Source: VBDM01 sp035519135 (GTDB lineage Bacteria > Pseudomonadota > Gammaproteobacteria > Burkholderiales > SG8-39). From it: a stretch of 64,000 bases of DNA. The notes under the pieces were generated by a model. The model was not told the origin of the DNA, did no database searches, and was given only the letters and a program-made list of their open reading frames with translations. The stretch spans positions 1 to 64,000 of the forward strand of contig DATIWX010000026.1 of assembly GCA_035519135.1 (NCBI GenBank), written 5' to 3'. Position 1 is the stretch's first letter. Each line of letters opens with the position of its first letter. A program made the position numbers and the translations under genes. Of the stretch, positions 33,910 to 41,892 are shown in pieces.

Positions 33910-34116
33910 TCAGACTTTTGCGGTGTTGTAGTAGTTGCGGACGTGCGCGGTTTCCTGGTATCCCTTCCCGCGCCGCTTGTCGCTGCTTGCGACAGTCTTC
34001 GGCTCTTCCGTGGACATCACCCGGGTCGCGACCGCGGCCGCGGTTGCGGCGCCGCCCGCGCTGACGGCAAGGAGGAAATTTCTGCGACCCAGTCTGGATT
34101 TGGATTCGTTTTTCAT
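33910..34116 (-). CDS. Formate dehydrogenase region Tat-target small protein
   Basis: The 68-residue peptide begins with a Tat signal (SRLGRRNFLLAVSAGG) followed by Ala-rich sequence, and ends ETAHVRNYYNTAKV. It matches the TIGR02811-type 'formate dehydrogenase region Tat target' family found just before fdhA. It may be a co-exported partner. I start it at ATG 34116, directly downstream of the candidate operator, so this gene may be first in a sub-operon with fdhABC. Confidence 0.88.
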   Translation of the reverse strand: MKNESKSRLGRRNFLLAVSAGGAATAAAVATRVMSTEEPKTVASSDKRRGKGYQETAHVRNYYNTAKV

Positions 34117-34148
34117 ATGAGGTCCCTTTCCATGCGTCAACACCTGAA

Positions 34149-34168
34149 ATATGCAGCCTATTGCATGA
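34149..34168. promoter_or_regulatory. Candidate tup-type operator upstream of the Tat-target/fdhA genes
   Basis: ATATGCA-GCCTAT-TGCATGA matches the perfect tup repeat at 12 of 14 arm positions with the same 6-bp spacer. It lies 32 bp before the Tat-target start, almost the same distance as at tupB (34 bp), and fills the 58-bp gap after the torD-like gene. Confidence 0.6.
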
Positions 34169-34174
34169 GACGCA

Positions 34175-34801
34175 TTAGAACACCTTAAGGGCCTCGCTTT
34201 CAACCACCAGGAATGCCGTGGCGAAGTGGGCAACGTGCTTGTAGAAATTGGATTTTTCGCTTGCGCCTATTGCGCTGCAAAACGCCGGAAAAGACCCAGC
34301 CAAGTAGCGCTCGAAGAACTGCTGCTGTTTTTGCAGTGCAGCATCTCCGGAGCCCATTGAAATCAAGTACCTCATGGTGTCGAACAGCCCGGCCACATGG
34401 TCCTCCGGCTCCAGCGCGCGCTCCGCGCGCGCAAGCCCCAGGCCGGCGAGTTCGTCGCGAAGGCGCACCAGGATCTTTTCGCGGCCCGTCTCGACCAGGT
34501 AGAAGCTGGCGTACGGGGTCACCTCGGCCTTGCCGGTGCCGATGAAAAGCTGCTCGTACTCGAGCGCGGCGGCTTCTGCGTCCATCGCTCGCGCCGCGGA
34601 CGCCAGCGCGCTCCACGCGCCCGCAAGGGCGGACTGCTCGCCGCCGGATGCGATCTCGCTGGCATCGGCGATGGCCGAGAGCAGCGCAGCGTCCGGCCCG
34701 GCGTAGAACAGCCGCGCGAGCAAGGCATAGTAGCCCGCGCGCGCCTGGTCCTCGGGGACCTCCGGGGGGCTGAACCTCAGCGGGGTGACGCTCGCGCTCA
34801 C
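34175..34801 (-). CDS. TorD-family molybdoenzyme chaperone
   Basis: The 208-residue all-helical protein has the TorD/DmsD layout, with ARAGYYALLARLFYAGPD at the start and the diagnostic EYEQLFIGTGKAEVTPYASFY motif and EPEDHVAGLFDTMRYL further on. Such chaperones bind the Tat signal of the catalytic subunit and support cofactor insertion; here the client is the adjacent FdhA. The GTG start at 34801 overlaps the stop of the poly-ferredoxin gene. Confidence 0.88.
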   Translation of the reverse strand: MSASVTPLRFSPPEVPEDQARAGYYALLARLFYAGPDAALLSAIADASEIASGGEQSALAGAWSALASAARAMDAEAAALEYEQLFIGTGKAEVTPYASFYLVETGREKILVRLRDELAGLGLARAERALEPEDHVAGLFDTMRYLISMGSGDAALQKQQQFFERYLAGSFPAFCSAIGASEKSNFYKHVAHFATAFLVVESEALKVF

Positions 34802-36882
34802 CGTTTCACATCGAGAATGTTCATCTCGTCCTTGTTCTCCATCATGTCCACCACGCGGCAGTCGGCGCACATCTGCAGGCGTTTCAGAGCGCCCGCACCG
34901 GGGAACATCGAGTGCCCGGTCAGCTTGCCGAGCATGTTCTCGACCATCTGCCGCGTGCCGAAGGGCTTGCCGCAGCGCACGCAGTTGAACGGCTCGGCTT
35001 CGTTGAGCGCCACCTCCTGCTTCGCCTGCGCGGTGAGCAGCAGCCGGGGAGCGAGGGTGATCGCATTCTCCGGGCAGGTCGCCTCGCACAGTCCGCACTG
35101 CACGCAGTTGCGCTCGATGAATTTCAGCATCGGCCGGTCGCGTCCGTCGACGAGCGCCGACTCCGGGCAGGCGCCGACGCAGGCCATGCACAGCGTGCAG
35201 CTCTTCTTGTCGACAAGGATCTGGCCGTAGGGCGCACCGGCACCGAGCGCGATCGCTTCCGCCGGCTTGGGGGCCAGCTTCGCCAGATGGTCGATCGCGA
35301 ACTCCAGGGTAGTACGCTTCTCGAAAGACAGGTTGTACGTCGCCGCGCGGGAAACCGAAACCGCCGGCGCCAGCGCCCAGAGCTGTTTTTCGAGCGCCGT
35401 GGAATCGTCCGTCGCGATCAGCTGGAAATGCGTGCCCGCGTAGCCCTGCCCGTTGAGGACGCCCTCGGCGAAGCCCATTTGCGCCTTCACCGCCTGGCCG
35501 TATTCGGCGAATTCCTGCGGCTCGGCGAGCACCGCCGCCTGGCTCGCACCGTAGGCGCAGGCGGCAAGCAACAGATCCATCCCGACCGAAGCGGGATGAT
35601 GGACCTCGAGCGGGATCACGCGCGCGGGAAGGCCGCGGCCGCGCCTGGCGAGCTTCGCGATCAGGGCGCGGCTGCCGCCGGCATTGTGGAACAGCAGGCA
35701 GGCGTCCTTGCCGCCCGCCTGCGCGTAGACCGAGAGGACGCGCTTCAAGCGCGCACCGAGATCCGGCACGCGCGGGTAGGCATGCGTCATCGCCCCGGAC
35801 GGGCAGACCGTTGCGCAACCGCCGCAGCCCATGCACAGATGCGGGTCGACCTTGACATGATCGCCGTCGGGGGTGATCGCACCGGTCGAGCACACGTCGA
35901 GGCATTGCGTGCAACCGACCTTGGCGGACCGGCCGTGGGCGCAGATCCTCGCGTCGTAGGAAAAGAAACGCGGTTTCTCGAACTCGCCCACCATCTGCCC
36001 GAGCTGCGACGCCGCCAGCGCCTGCTCGAGGGGATCGCTCGCCGGCGCGAGATAGCCCTGCGGCGGCTGCGCGGTGCGAATCAGCGGCTGTGCCGACAGA
36101 TCGAGCACCATGTCGAAGCGCTCGCTCCGCGCGCGGTCGGCGCGCTCGAAATCGATCGCGCGGATCGCGCCGCAGGCCTTCACGCACTCGCGGTGCGCCC
36201 TGCACTTCTCCGCGTCGATCTGGTACGTGAAGTCGATGGCGTTCTCCGGACATGCACGGATGCACGCGTTGCAGCGCGTGCAGACTTCGAGATCGATGGG
36301 ATTGATCTGCTCCCACGCGACCTCGAACGCACCTAGATGCCCCTTGATCGAGTTCACCTCGCCCGAGAACACCGGGTAGCGGCGCTCGTCCGGCAGCTCG
36401 CCGTCCCGCCTACCCGAGATCAATACGCTCACCTCGAGTTGCTCGGCGAGCTTGTCGGCCCAGGCGAGGGCGGCCCCGGCCGGGCCGATGATCAGCAGCT
36501 GGCCTGCCGACTGAAAACTCACGCCGGGCACCGATTCGGGCTCGGGAAGTTCAGCGAGCGCGAGCAGCGCCGCGATCTTGGGCGTCGCCTGCGCGCCCTC
36601 CTTCGACCAGCCGGCGTGCTCCCGGATGTTGATGAATTTCAGCCGCGTTGCCGAGTTCGCGCCCTCGGCGAGCTCGGAGAAAAGCGGAGCCTCCTGCGTG
36701 CACGCCACCACGCAGGCCTCGTCCTTGAGCGCTTCCTGGAAGCTCGCGATTTCCTTGCGGCACAGCTCGGTGTGCATCCGGATCGGCTGCTCGAGCTTCA
36801 GTGCGCGCCCGAGCGCCTTGGCGTCGAGCGCCATGGTCTTGTTGCAGTTGCAGATCTTGAAAGTGCGATCTTCCAGAGCCAT
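34798..36882 (-). CDS. Large multi-cluster [4Fe-4S] ferredoxin protein of the fdh operon
   Basis: The 694-residue soluble protein starts with FKICNCNKTMALD and contains at least six cysteine clusters: CTRCNACIRACP, CAHGRSAKVGCTQC, CMGCGGCATVCP, CTLCMACVGACP, CVQCGLCEATCP, and a terminal CVRCGKPF with CADCR. No signal peptide is visible, so it acts in the cytoplasm, opposite the periplasmic enzyme. It is a constant member of this fdh operon type, but its role (electron donor in cofactor maturation, or an electron branch) is unresolved. Confidence 0.87.
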   Translation of the reverse strand: MALEDRTFKICNCNKTMALDAKALGRALKLEQPIRMHTELCRKEIASFQEALKDEACVVACTQEAPLFSELAEGANSATRLKFINIREHAGWSKEGAQATPKIAALLALAELPEPESVPGVSFQSAGQLLIIGPAGAALAWADKLAEQLEVSVLISGRRDGELPDERRYPVFSGEVNSIKGHLGAFEVAWEQINPIDLEVCTRCNACIRACPENAIDFTYQIDAEKCRAHRECVKACGAIRAIDFERADRARSERFDMVLDLSAQPLIRTAQPPQGYLAPASDPLEQALAASQLGQMVGEFEKPRFFSYDARICAHGRSAKVGCTQCLDVCSTGAITPDGDHVKVDPHLCMGCGGCATVCPSGAMTHAYPRVPDLGARLKRVLSVYAQAGGKDACLLFHNAGGSRALIAKLARRGRGLPARVIPLEVHHPASVGMDLLLAACAYGASQAAVLAEPQEFAEYGQAVKAQMGFAEGVLNGQGYAGTHFQLIATDDSTALEKQLWALAPAVSVSRAATYNLSFEKRTTLEFAIDHLAKLAPKPAEAIALGAGAPYGQILVDKKSCTLCMACVGACPESALVDGRDRPMLKFIERNCVQCGLCEATCPENAITLAPRLLLTAQAKQEVALNEAEPFNCVRCGKPFGTRQMVENMLGKLTGHSMFPGAGALKRLQMCADCRVVDMMENKDEMNILDVKR

Positions 36883-36883
36883 C

Positions 36884-37393
36884 TCAGGCCTTCTCTTCCG
36901 GCCGGGACGGAGCCGCGGGCGCTTCGGTGTTCGCTGCGGCCGGCGCCGGGATCTCCGGTCTTGCCTTCTCGGCGACGCCGCGCTCCGCTTCCTTCTTCTC
37001 TTCCTTCTCGTCGAAGAGCAGCCCCTTGGCATGCTCCAGAGTCCTCAGCATCGCCGCCGGAATCGGCTCGCCCTTCGTATAGTCCTCGCAATACGCCTCG
37101 AAGCGCTCGAAAGTCTCGAAGTAGGGATCGCTGAACAGCTTCTTCAGCGCCGAGCGCCTGAGGCCCTCGTCGACGCCGGGCTTGAGGAACTCCGTGTATT
37201 CGGAGGTCAGTCCCTTGAGGGTGTCGATCGGCGGAAGCTGCGGTTCGGCCGCGGCAGGCGATTCCTTCGGCGGGACGGCCGGCGCGGGGACGGGGGGCGC
37301 CTTCGGCTCGGGTGCCGCGCCCTCGGACTGCCGGACTTCCTGCTTCAGCCGTGACCAGCGCGAGAGAAATCTTTCGCCGTCGTCACGCGCCAT
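36884..37393 (-). CDS. DUF3306 family protein
   Basis: The 169-residue protein opens MARDDGERFLSRWSRLKQEV, has a Pro/Ala-rich linker, and a central block LKKLFSDPYFETFERFEAYCEDYTK that defines DUF3306. The C-terminal third is Ala/Glu/Lys-rich and low in complexity. It overlaps the DUF3305 gene and precedes the poly-ferredoxin gene by 1 bp. It is known only as part of fdh operons. Confidence 0.86.
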   Translation of the reverse strand: MARDDGERFLSRWSRLKQEVRQSEGAAPEPKAPPVPAPAVPPKESPAAAEPQLPPIDTLKGLTSEYTEFLKPGVDEGLRRSALKKLFSDPYFETFERFEAYCEDYTKGEPIPAAMLRTLEHAKGLLFDEKEEKKEAERGVAEKARPEIPAPAAANTEAPAAPSRPEEKA

Positions 37394-37859
37394 CGCGCTT
37401 CGCTCCCTTGAAGGACGGCGGCCGCGAGCGCTTCTTGGGTTCGGGCTTGTAGTTGCGCTCGACGTACTCGGCAAGCCAGGGAATCCACTGAACCGGCATC
37501 GGCACGCCGTCCACGCGCGCGCCCGCATCGAGCAGCCGCGCGGCCTCGTTGTAGCTGACGGTGACCGCCTTGGGGACCCCGGCACCCTCCTCTTCGAGCC
37601 AGTTCACGAACACGAAGGGCTTCTGCGAGGACAGATTGAGGTAATACCCCTCCGCCTCGTCGCGGAAAAGCTCCAGCTTGAATCCGGGATGCAGCCATTG
37701 CGCGCGCGAGGAGTCCTGCACCAGCGGACGCGGGGCGGCGCCGGGCTCGCCCGTATCCGGAACGACGCCGATCGGCTCCCACTTCTCCGATTCCCAGCGA
37801 TTGTTTTCCAGGGGCGTCCGCTCCATCACCACCGCGACCGCGAGGCTCGGGTAGGCCAT
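37383..37859 (-). CDS. DUF3305 family protein
   Basis: The 158-residue protein has VVMERTPLENNRWESEKWEPIGV near the start (in parts VVMERTPLENNRW and ESEKWEPIGV), the typical DUF3305 block, and FVNWLEEEG and VPMPVQWIPWLAEYVE later. ATG 37859 is chosen, with GAGGAG upstream; a TTG at 37880 is an alternative. It is the first gene of the second formate dehydrogenase operon and is divergent from moaA. Confidence 0.86.
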   Translation of the reverse strand: MAYPSLAVAVVMERTPLENNRWESEKWEPIGVVPDTGEPGAAPRPLVQDSSRAQWLHPGFKLELFRDEAEGYYLNLSSQKPFVFVNWLEEEGAGVPKAVTVSYNEAARLLDAGARVDGVPMPVQWIPWLAEYVERNYKPEPKKRSRPPSFKGAKRDGA

Positions 37860-37894
37860 TTTTCCGGCTATACTCCTCAACAGTTCGGCTCGAA

Positions 37895-37914
37895 TTATGA
37901 ACTGCCTTTCATGA
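37895..37914. promoter_or_regulatory. Weak tup-type operator candidate between DUF3305 and moaA
   Basis: TTATGAA-CTGCCT-TTCATGA is an inverted repeat with 6 of 7 arm positions symmetric and the same 7-6-7 geometry as the tup operator, but only 9 of 14 positions match its sequence. It lies 16 bp before moaA and 35 bp before the DUF3305 gene. Confidence 0.3.
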
Positions 37915-37930
37915 TACAGCTACGCTTCTC

Positions 37931-39016
37931 ATGACCGATCGCGTCATTCGGATCAGCGACGGGCGGCGCACAAAACCCCTTCCGGCGAAAGGGGCTCCCG
38001 GCGAGCCCCTCCACGCGGGCCTGGACACGCGCGGACGGCGGCTGCACGACCTGCGGATCTCGGTCACCGACCGCTGCAATTTCCGCTGCGTGTACTGCAT
38101 GCCGCGCGAGGTATTCGGACCGGACTACAAATTTCTCGCGCGGGATCAGCTGCTCAGCTTCGAGGAAATCGTCCGCCTCGTGCGCATATTCAAAGGCCAC
38201 GGCGTCGAGAAGATCCGGCTCACGGGCGGCGAGCCGCTGCTGCGCAAGAACGTCGAGCGCCTGATCGAGATGCTCGCCGACATCCCCGGGCTCGACCTGA
38301 CGCTGACGACCAACGGCTCGCTGCTCGCGAGGAAGGCGCGCGCGCTCAAGGCCGCGGGGTTGCGGCGTGTCACCGTAAGCCTGGACTCGCTCGATGACGT
38401 AGTCTTCCGCAAGATGAACGACGCGGACTTTCCGGTCGCCGAAGTGCTGAACGGAATCGATGCCGCTGCCGCGGCAGGCCTCGCGCCGATCAAGATCAAC
38501 GTGGTGGTCAAGCGCGGCGTGAACGTGGACTCGGTGCTGCCCATGGCGCGCTACTTCAAGGGCAGCGGGCACATCGTGCGCTTCATCGAGTTCATGGACG
38601 TGGGGCACACCAACGGCTGGCGCATGGACGACGTCGTCCCGTCTGCGGAGATCGTGCAGATGATCGGCGAGAAGATGCCGCTCGAACCGGTCGAGCCCAA
38701 CTACCGCGGCGAAGTCGCGGGGCGCTGGCGCTACCGCGACGGCTCCGGGGAGATCGGCGTCGTTTCCTCGGTCACCCAGGCGTTCTGCAGCACCTGCACC
38801 CGCGCGCGCCTCTCGACCGAGGGCATGCTGTATACATGCCTGTTCGCGACCGCAGGCTACGACCTGCGCGGCATGCTGCGCGGCGGCGCCGACGACGCTG
38901 AGATTTCCGACAGCGTCGCCGGCATCTGGCATATCCGGGCCGACCGCTATTCCGAGCTGCGCACCGCCGAAACGGCAAAGCTGCGCAAGATCGAGATGTC
39001 CTACATCGGCGGATGA
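37931..39016 (+). CDS. moaA: GTP 3',8-cyclase MoaA
   Basis: MoaA is the radical SAM enzyme that starts molybdopterin synthesis. The 361-residue protein has the radical SAM cluster C49-x3-C53-x2-C56 (CNFRCVYC), the LTGGEPLLRKN block, the second cluster motif FCSTCTRARLSTEG with a distal Cys, and the C-terminal Gly-Gly needed for activity. It heads the moaA-fdhD-mobA-moeA operon. No moaC or moaB/mogA is in the window. Confidence 0.97.
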   Translation: MTDRVIRISDGRRTKPLPAKGAPGEPLHAGLDTRGRRLHDLRISVTDRCNFRCVYCMPREVFGPDYKFLARDQLLSFEEIVRLVRIFKGHGVEKIRLTGGEPLLRKNVERLIEMLADIPGLDLTLTTNGSLLARKARALKAAGLRRVTVSLDSLDDVVFRKMNDADFPVAEVLNGIDAAAAAGLAPIKINVVVKRGVNVDSVLPMARYFKGSGHIVRFIEFMDVGHTNGWRMDDVVPSAEIVQMIGEKMPLEPVEPNYRGEVAGRWRYRDGSGEIGVVSSVTQAFCSTCTRARLSTEGMLYTCLFATAGYDLRGMLRGGADDAEISDSVAGIWHIRADRYSELRTAETAKLRKIEMSYIGG

Positions 39017-39864
39017 AAGCTCCGCTCCAGCCCAAGCTCACCCACGCCTCCAAGCCCCTCACCTTCGAGGTCGAGGCGATCAACGAGCGCGGCGAGGCCG
39101 TGCCGACGCCCATCGCTGGCGAGCATCCGCTCACGCTCTACGTGGACAAGCGCGAGATCGTGACGCTGATGACGCTCGGTCAGGCCCCCGAGGCCCTCGC
39201 CATCGGCTACCTCCGCAACCAGCGCCTGCTGAATTCGGTGGAGGAAATCGAAGCCGTGCAGGTCGACTGGGAAACCGCGTCGGTCGCGGTCACCACGCGC
39301 AAGCCGATCAGGTCCCTCAAGGAAAAAATCCAGAAGCGCACCGTCACCACGGGATGCGGCCAGGGCACGGTCTTCGGCGATCTGATGGCGGAGATCGACT
39401 CGCTCCACCTGCGCAACGACGTATCGCTCACCGAGGATGCGCTGCACGCCGTGCTCGAAGCGGTCCGGCACGAGGAGACCGTCTACAAGTCCGCCGGAGC
39501 CGTGCACGGCTGCGCGCTGGCGGCGAACAGCGCCGCCGCGGTGAAGATCCTCTACTTCGTCGAAGACGTCGGGCGGCACAACGCGGTGGACGCGATCGCC
39601 GGGCAGATGTGGCTGGACGGCATCGACGGCTCCGACAAGATCTTCTACACCACCGGCCGCCTCACCTCGGAGATGGTGATCAAGGCCGCGCAGATGCAGA
39701 TCCCCTTTCTCGTTTCACGCTCCGGCCTCACCCAGATGGGCTACGAGATCGCCGACCGCCTCGGCATCACCATGATCGGGCGCGCGGCGGGCGGCAAGCA
39801 CTATCTTCTCTTCACCGGGAAGCACCGCTTCCGGAAGCGCGTCGCGCCGACGATGGTCGCGTAG
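39013..39864 (+). CDS. fdhD: Formate dehydrogenase sulfurtransferase FdhD
   Basis: FdhD passes sulfur from IscS to the Mo/W centre of formate dehydrogenase. The 283-residue protein has TLYVDKREIVTLMTLG, the active-site loop VTTGCGQGTVFGD with Cys115, VYKSAGAVHGCALA, EDVGRHNAVDAIAG and TTGRLTSEMVIKAAQM. The E. coli loop is CxxC; here the second Cys is Gly118. The start overlaps the moaA stop (ATGA). Gene order ties sulfuration to cofactor synthesis. Confidence 0.95.
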   Translation: MKAPLQPKLTHASKPLTFEVEAINERGEAVPTPIAGEHPLTLYVDKREIVTLMTLGQAPEALAIGYLRNQRLLNSVEEIEAVQVDWETASVAVTTRKPIRSLKEKIQKRTVTTGCGQGTVFGDLMAEIDSLHLRNDVSLTEDALHAVLEAVRHEETVYKSAGAVHGCALAANSAAAVKILYFVEDVGRHNAVDAIAGQMWLDGIDGSDKIFYTTGRLTSEMVIKAAQMQIPFLVSRSGLTQMGYEIADRLGITMIGRAAGGKHYLLFTGKHRFRKRVAPTMVA

Positions 39865-39875
39865 CGACCGCTGCC

Positions 39876-40454
39876 GTGGTCCCCTCGGTCACCGGACTCA
39901 TCCTCGCGGGCGGCAAGGGCAGCCGCATGGGCGGGGTCGACAAGGGCCTGCAAGTTTTCCGCGGCAGGCGCCTCGTCGATCACGTGTACGAGCGCCTCTC
40001 CCCCCAGGTGGGCGGGATCATTATCAATGCCAACCAGAACCAGGACGCCTACCGGAGCTTCGGTGTGCGCGTGGTGAGCGACGCGATCGGGGGGTTTGCC
40101 GGGCCGCTGGCCGGGTTCCACGCCGGGCTCTCGGTCTCCAAGCGTCCCTTCCTCGCCTCCGTTCCCTGCGACTCGCCCTTCCTCCCGCAAGACCTGATCG
40201 CGCGCCTGTACGCGCGCATCGACGAGACCGGGGCGGAGCTCGCCGTCGCGAAGACCGGCGATCAGCCGCACCCGGTGTTTTCCATGATGCGCAGGGGCGT
40301 GCTCGACCATCTGAGCGACTTCCTCAAGGAAGGCGGGCGCAAGATCGACGCCTGGTACGCGACGCTGAACGTCGTCGAGGTCGCGTTCGACGACGAGGCG
40401 GAGGCGTTCTCCAATATCAACACTCTCGAAGAGCTGGCCTCGTACGAAAAATGA
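39876..40454 (+). CDS. mobA: Molybdenum cofactor guanylyltransferase MobA
   Basis: MobA attaches GMP to Mo-molybdopterin to form the MGD cofactor. The 192-residue protein has the nucleotide-binding signature LILAGGKGSRMGGVDKGL near the start, SVPCDSPFLPQDL in the centre and FSNINTLEEL at the end. I choose GTG 39876, 11 bp after the fdhD stop. The stop overlaps the moeA2 start by 4 bp. Confidence 0.94.
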   Translation: MVPSVTGLILAGGKGSRMGGVDKGLQVFRGRRLVDHVYERLSPQVGGIIINANQNQDAYRSFGVRVVSDAIGGFAGPLAGFHAGLSVSKRPFLASVPCDSPFLPQDLIARLYARIDETGAELAVAKTGDQPHPVFSMMRRGVLDHLSDFLKEGGRKIDAWYATLNVVEVAFDDEAEAFSNINTLEELASYEK

Positions 40455-41722
40455 AATCGCTGCAGGAGGCCATCAGCTGCGTCAGCGGCTACGACCCGGA
40501 CGCGCTCCCGGTCGCCAAGGCGAACGAGGTGATCCGATCCTTCGTGAAGCCCGTGTCGGGCGTCGAGCGCCTCCCGGTGCGCGCGGCGCTCGGCCGCGTG
40601 CTCGCCCGGGACATCGTCTCGCCGATCGACGTCCCCTCGCACGACAACTCGGCGATGGACGGCTACGCGGTGCGCAGCGACGACCTGCGCTCAGCGGAGC
40701 CGGTGACGCTCATCGAGATCGGCACCGCCTACGCTGGAAAGGCGTTCCCGGGCGAGGTCGGGCGCGGTGAATGCGTGCGCGTCATGACCGGGGCGGTGAT
40801 GCCGGGGAACACTGACGCGGTGGTCATCCAGGAGGCCGTAACGACGGAAGGCCGGCGCGTCACCGTCCCCCCCGGCCAGGAGCGCGGACAGAACCGCAGG
40901 CTCGCGGGCGAGGACCTCGCCAAAGGGAAGCCCGCGCTGCGGGCGGGCAGGCTGCTGCGCCCGGCCGATCTGGGCCTGGTCGCCTCGCTCGGCATCGGCG
41001 AGGTGAGCGTGCGGCGGAAGCTGAAAGTGGCGTTCTTTTCCACCGGCGACGAGCTGGTGTCGGTCGGCAGGAAGCTGAAGGCCGGCGAAGTCTACGACTC
41101 CAACCGCTATACCCTCTGGGGCATGCTCGAGCGCCTGGGCTGCGAGATCGTCGACCTGGGCGTGGTACGCGACGACCCGAAGAAGCTCGAAGCCGCGTTC
41201 CGCAAGGCCGCGGCGGGCGCCGACGCCGTGGTGACCTCGGGCGGGGTGTCGGTCGGCGAAGCCGACTTCACCAAGCAGATAATGGCGAAGCTCGGCGAGG
41301 TGGTGTTCTGGAAGATCGCGATGCGTCCGGGCCGCCCCATGGCTCTCGGCCGCATCCGTGCGCGCGGGAGATCGGCGTACCTCTTCGGCCTCCCGGGCAA
41401 TCCGGTGGCGGTCATGGTGACTTTCTACCACTTCGTGCGCGGCGCCCTGCTCCACATGATGGGACGCAGCGACACCGAGCTGCCGCTGTTGCGCGCCAGG
41501 TCGGAGACCGCGCTGCGCAAGAAGCCCGGCCGTACGGAGTATCAGCGCGGCATCCTCCGGCTGAAAGACGGCGAATGGAGCGTGCACCTCACCGGTGCGC
41601 AGGGCTCGGGCATCCTGCGCTCGATGTCGGAGGCGAACTGCTTCGTCGTGCTCGGGCACGAGCAGGGGAGCATCGCCGCCGGCGAGTACGTGGACGTCAT
41701 GCTCATGGATGGGCTCGTCTAG
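40451..41722 (+). CDS. moeA: Molybdopterin molybdenumtransferase MoeA (copy 2)
   Basis: The 423-residue protein has all MoeA blocks: HDNSAMDGYAVR, MTGAVMPGNTDAVVIQE, STGDELVSVG, VVTSGGVSVGEADF and FGLPGNPVAVMVTF. It has an N-terminal extension relative to copy 1 (EAISCVSGYDPDALPVAKAN). The two copies are clearly diverged, so they are not a recent duplication; one may prefer tungstate, but the sequence alone does not show it. It ends the moaA operon. Confidence 0.94.
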   Translation: MKSLQEAISCVSGYDPDALPVAKANEVIRSFVKPVSGVERLPVRAALGRVLARDIVSPIDVPSHDNSAMDGYAVRSDDLRSAEPVTLIEIGTAYAGKAFPGEVGRGECVRVMTGAVMPGNTDAVVIQEAVTTEGRRVTVPPGQERGQNRRLAGEDLAKGKPALRAGRLLRPADLGLVASLGIGEVSVRRKLKVAFFSTGDELVSVGRKLKAGEVYDSNRYTLWGMLERLGCEIVDLGVVRDDPKKLEAAFRKAAAGADAVVTSGGVSVGEADFTKQIMAKLGEVVFWKIAMRPGRPMALGRIRARGRSAYLFGLPGNPVAVMVTFYHFVRGALLHMMGRSDTELPLLRARSETALRKKPGRTEYQRGILRLKDGEWSVHLTGAQGSGILRSMSEANCFVVLGHEQGSIAAGEYVDVMLMDGLV

Positions 41723-41825
41723 GCTGCGGCCGGCGCGCCGCCCGGCATCCCCACCCCAAATGTCCTGATAAGAAGAAAAATTCATATTCCATCGGGGTAG
41801 TTTCCGCGCAGAATGCGCGAGCGTT

Positions 41826-41849
41826 CTGACCCGGACGGATTCGGGTCAG
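41826..41849. repeat. 8-bp inverted repeat in the leader of the LivK-like gene
   Basis: CTGACCCG-N8-CGGGTCAG forms a perfect stem 43 bp before the LivK-like start. It could be an operator or a 5' UTR hairpin. No T-run follows, so it is not an intrinsic terminator. The rest of the 170-bp gap (41723-41892) holds only an AT-rich stretch around 41770-41800 that could contain the promoter. Confidence 0.4.
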
Positions 41850-41892
41850 GCGCCGTTTCCAACAAACAACAAGCCGAGGGAGAGTTTCCAGC

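Noticed and set aside
30711..34064. A + strand open frame of more than 1100 codons opposite fdhA
   Set aside because: It is the antisense shadow of a high-GC gene. It has Arg/His/Val-rich low-information composition, no ribosome-binding site and no domain, while fdhA on the other strand is unmistakable.
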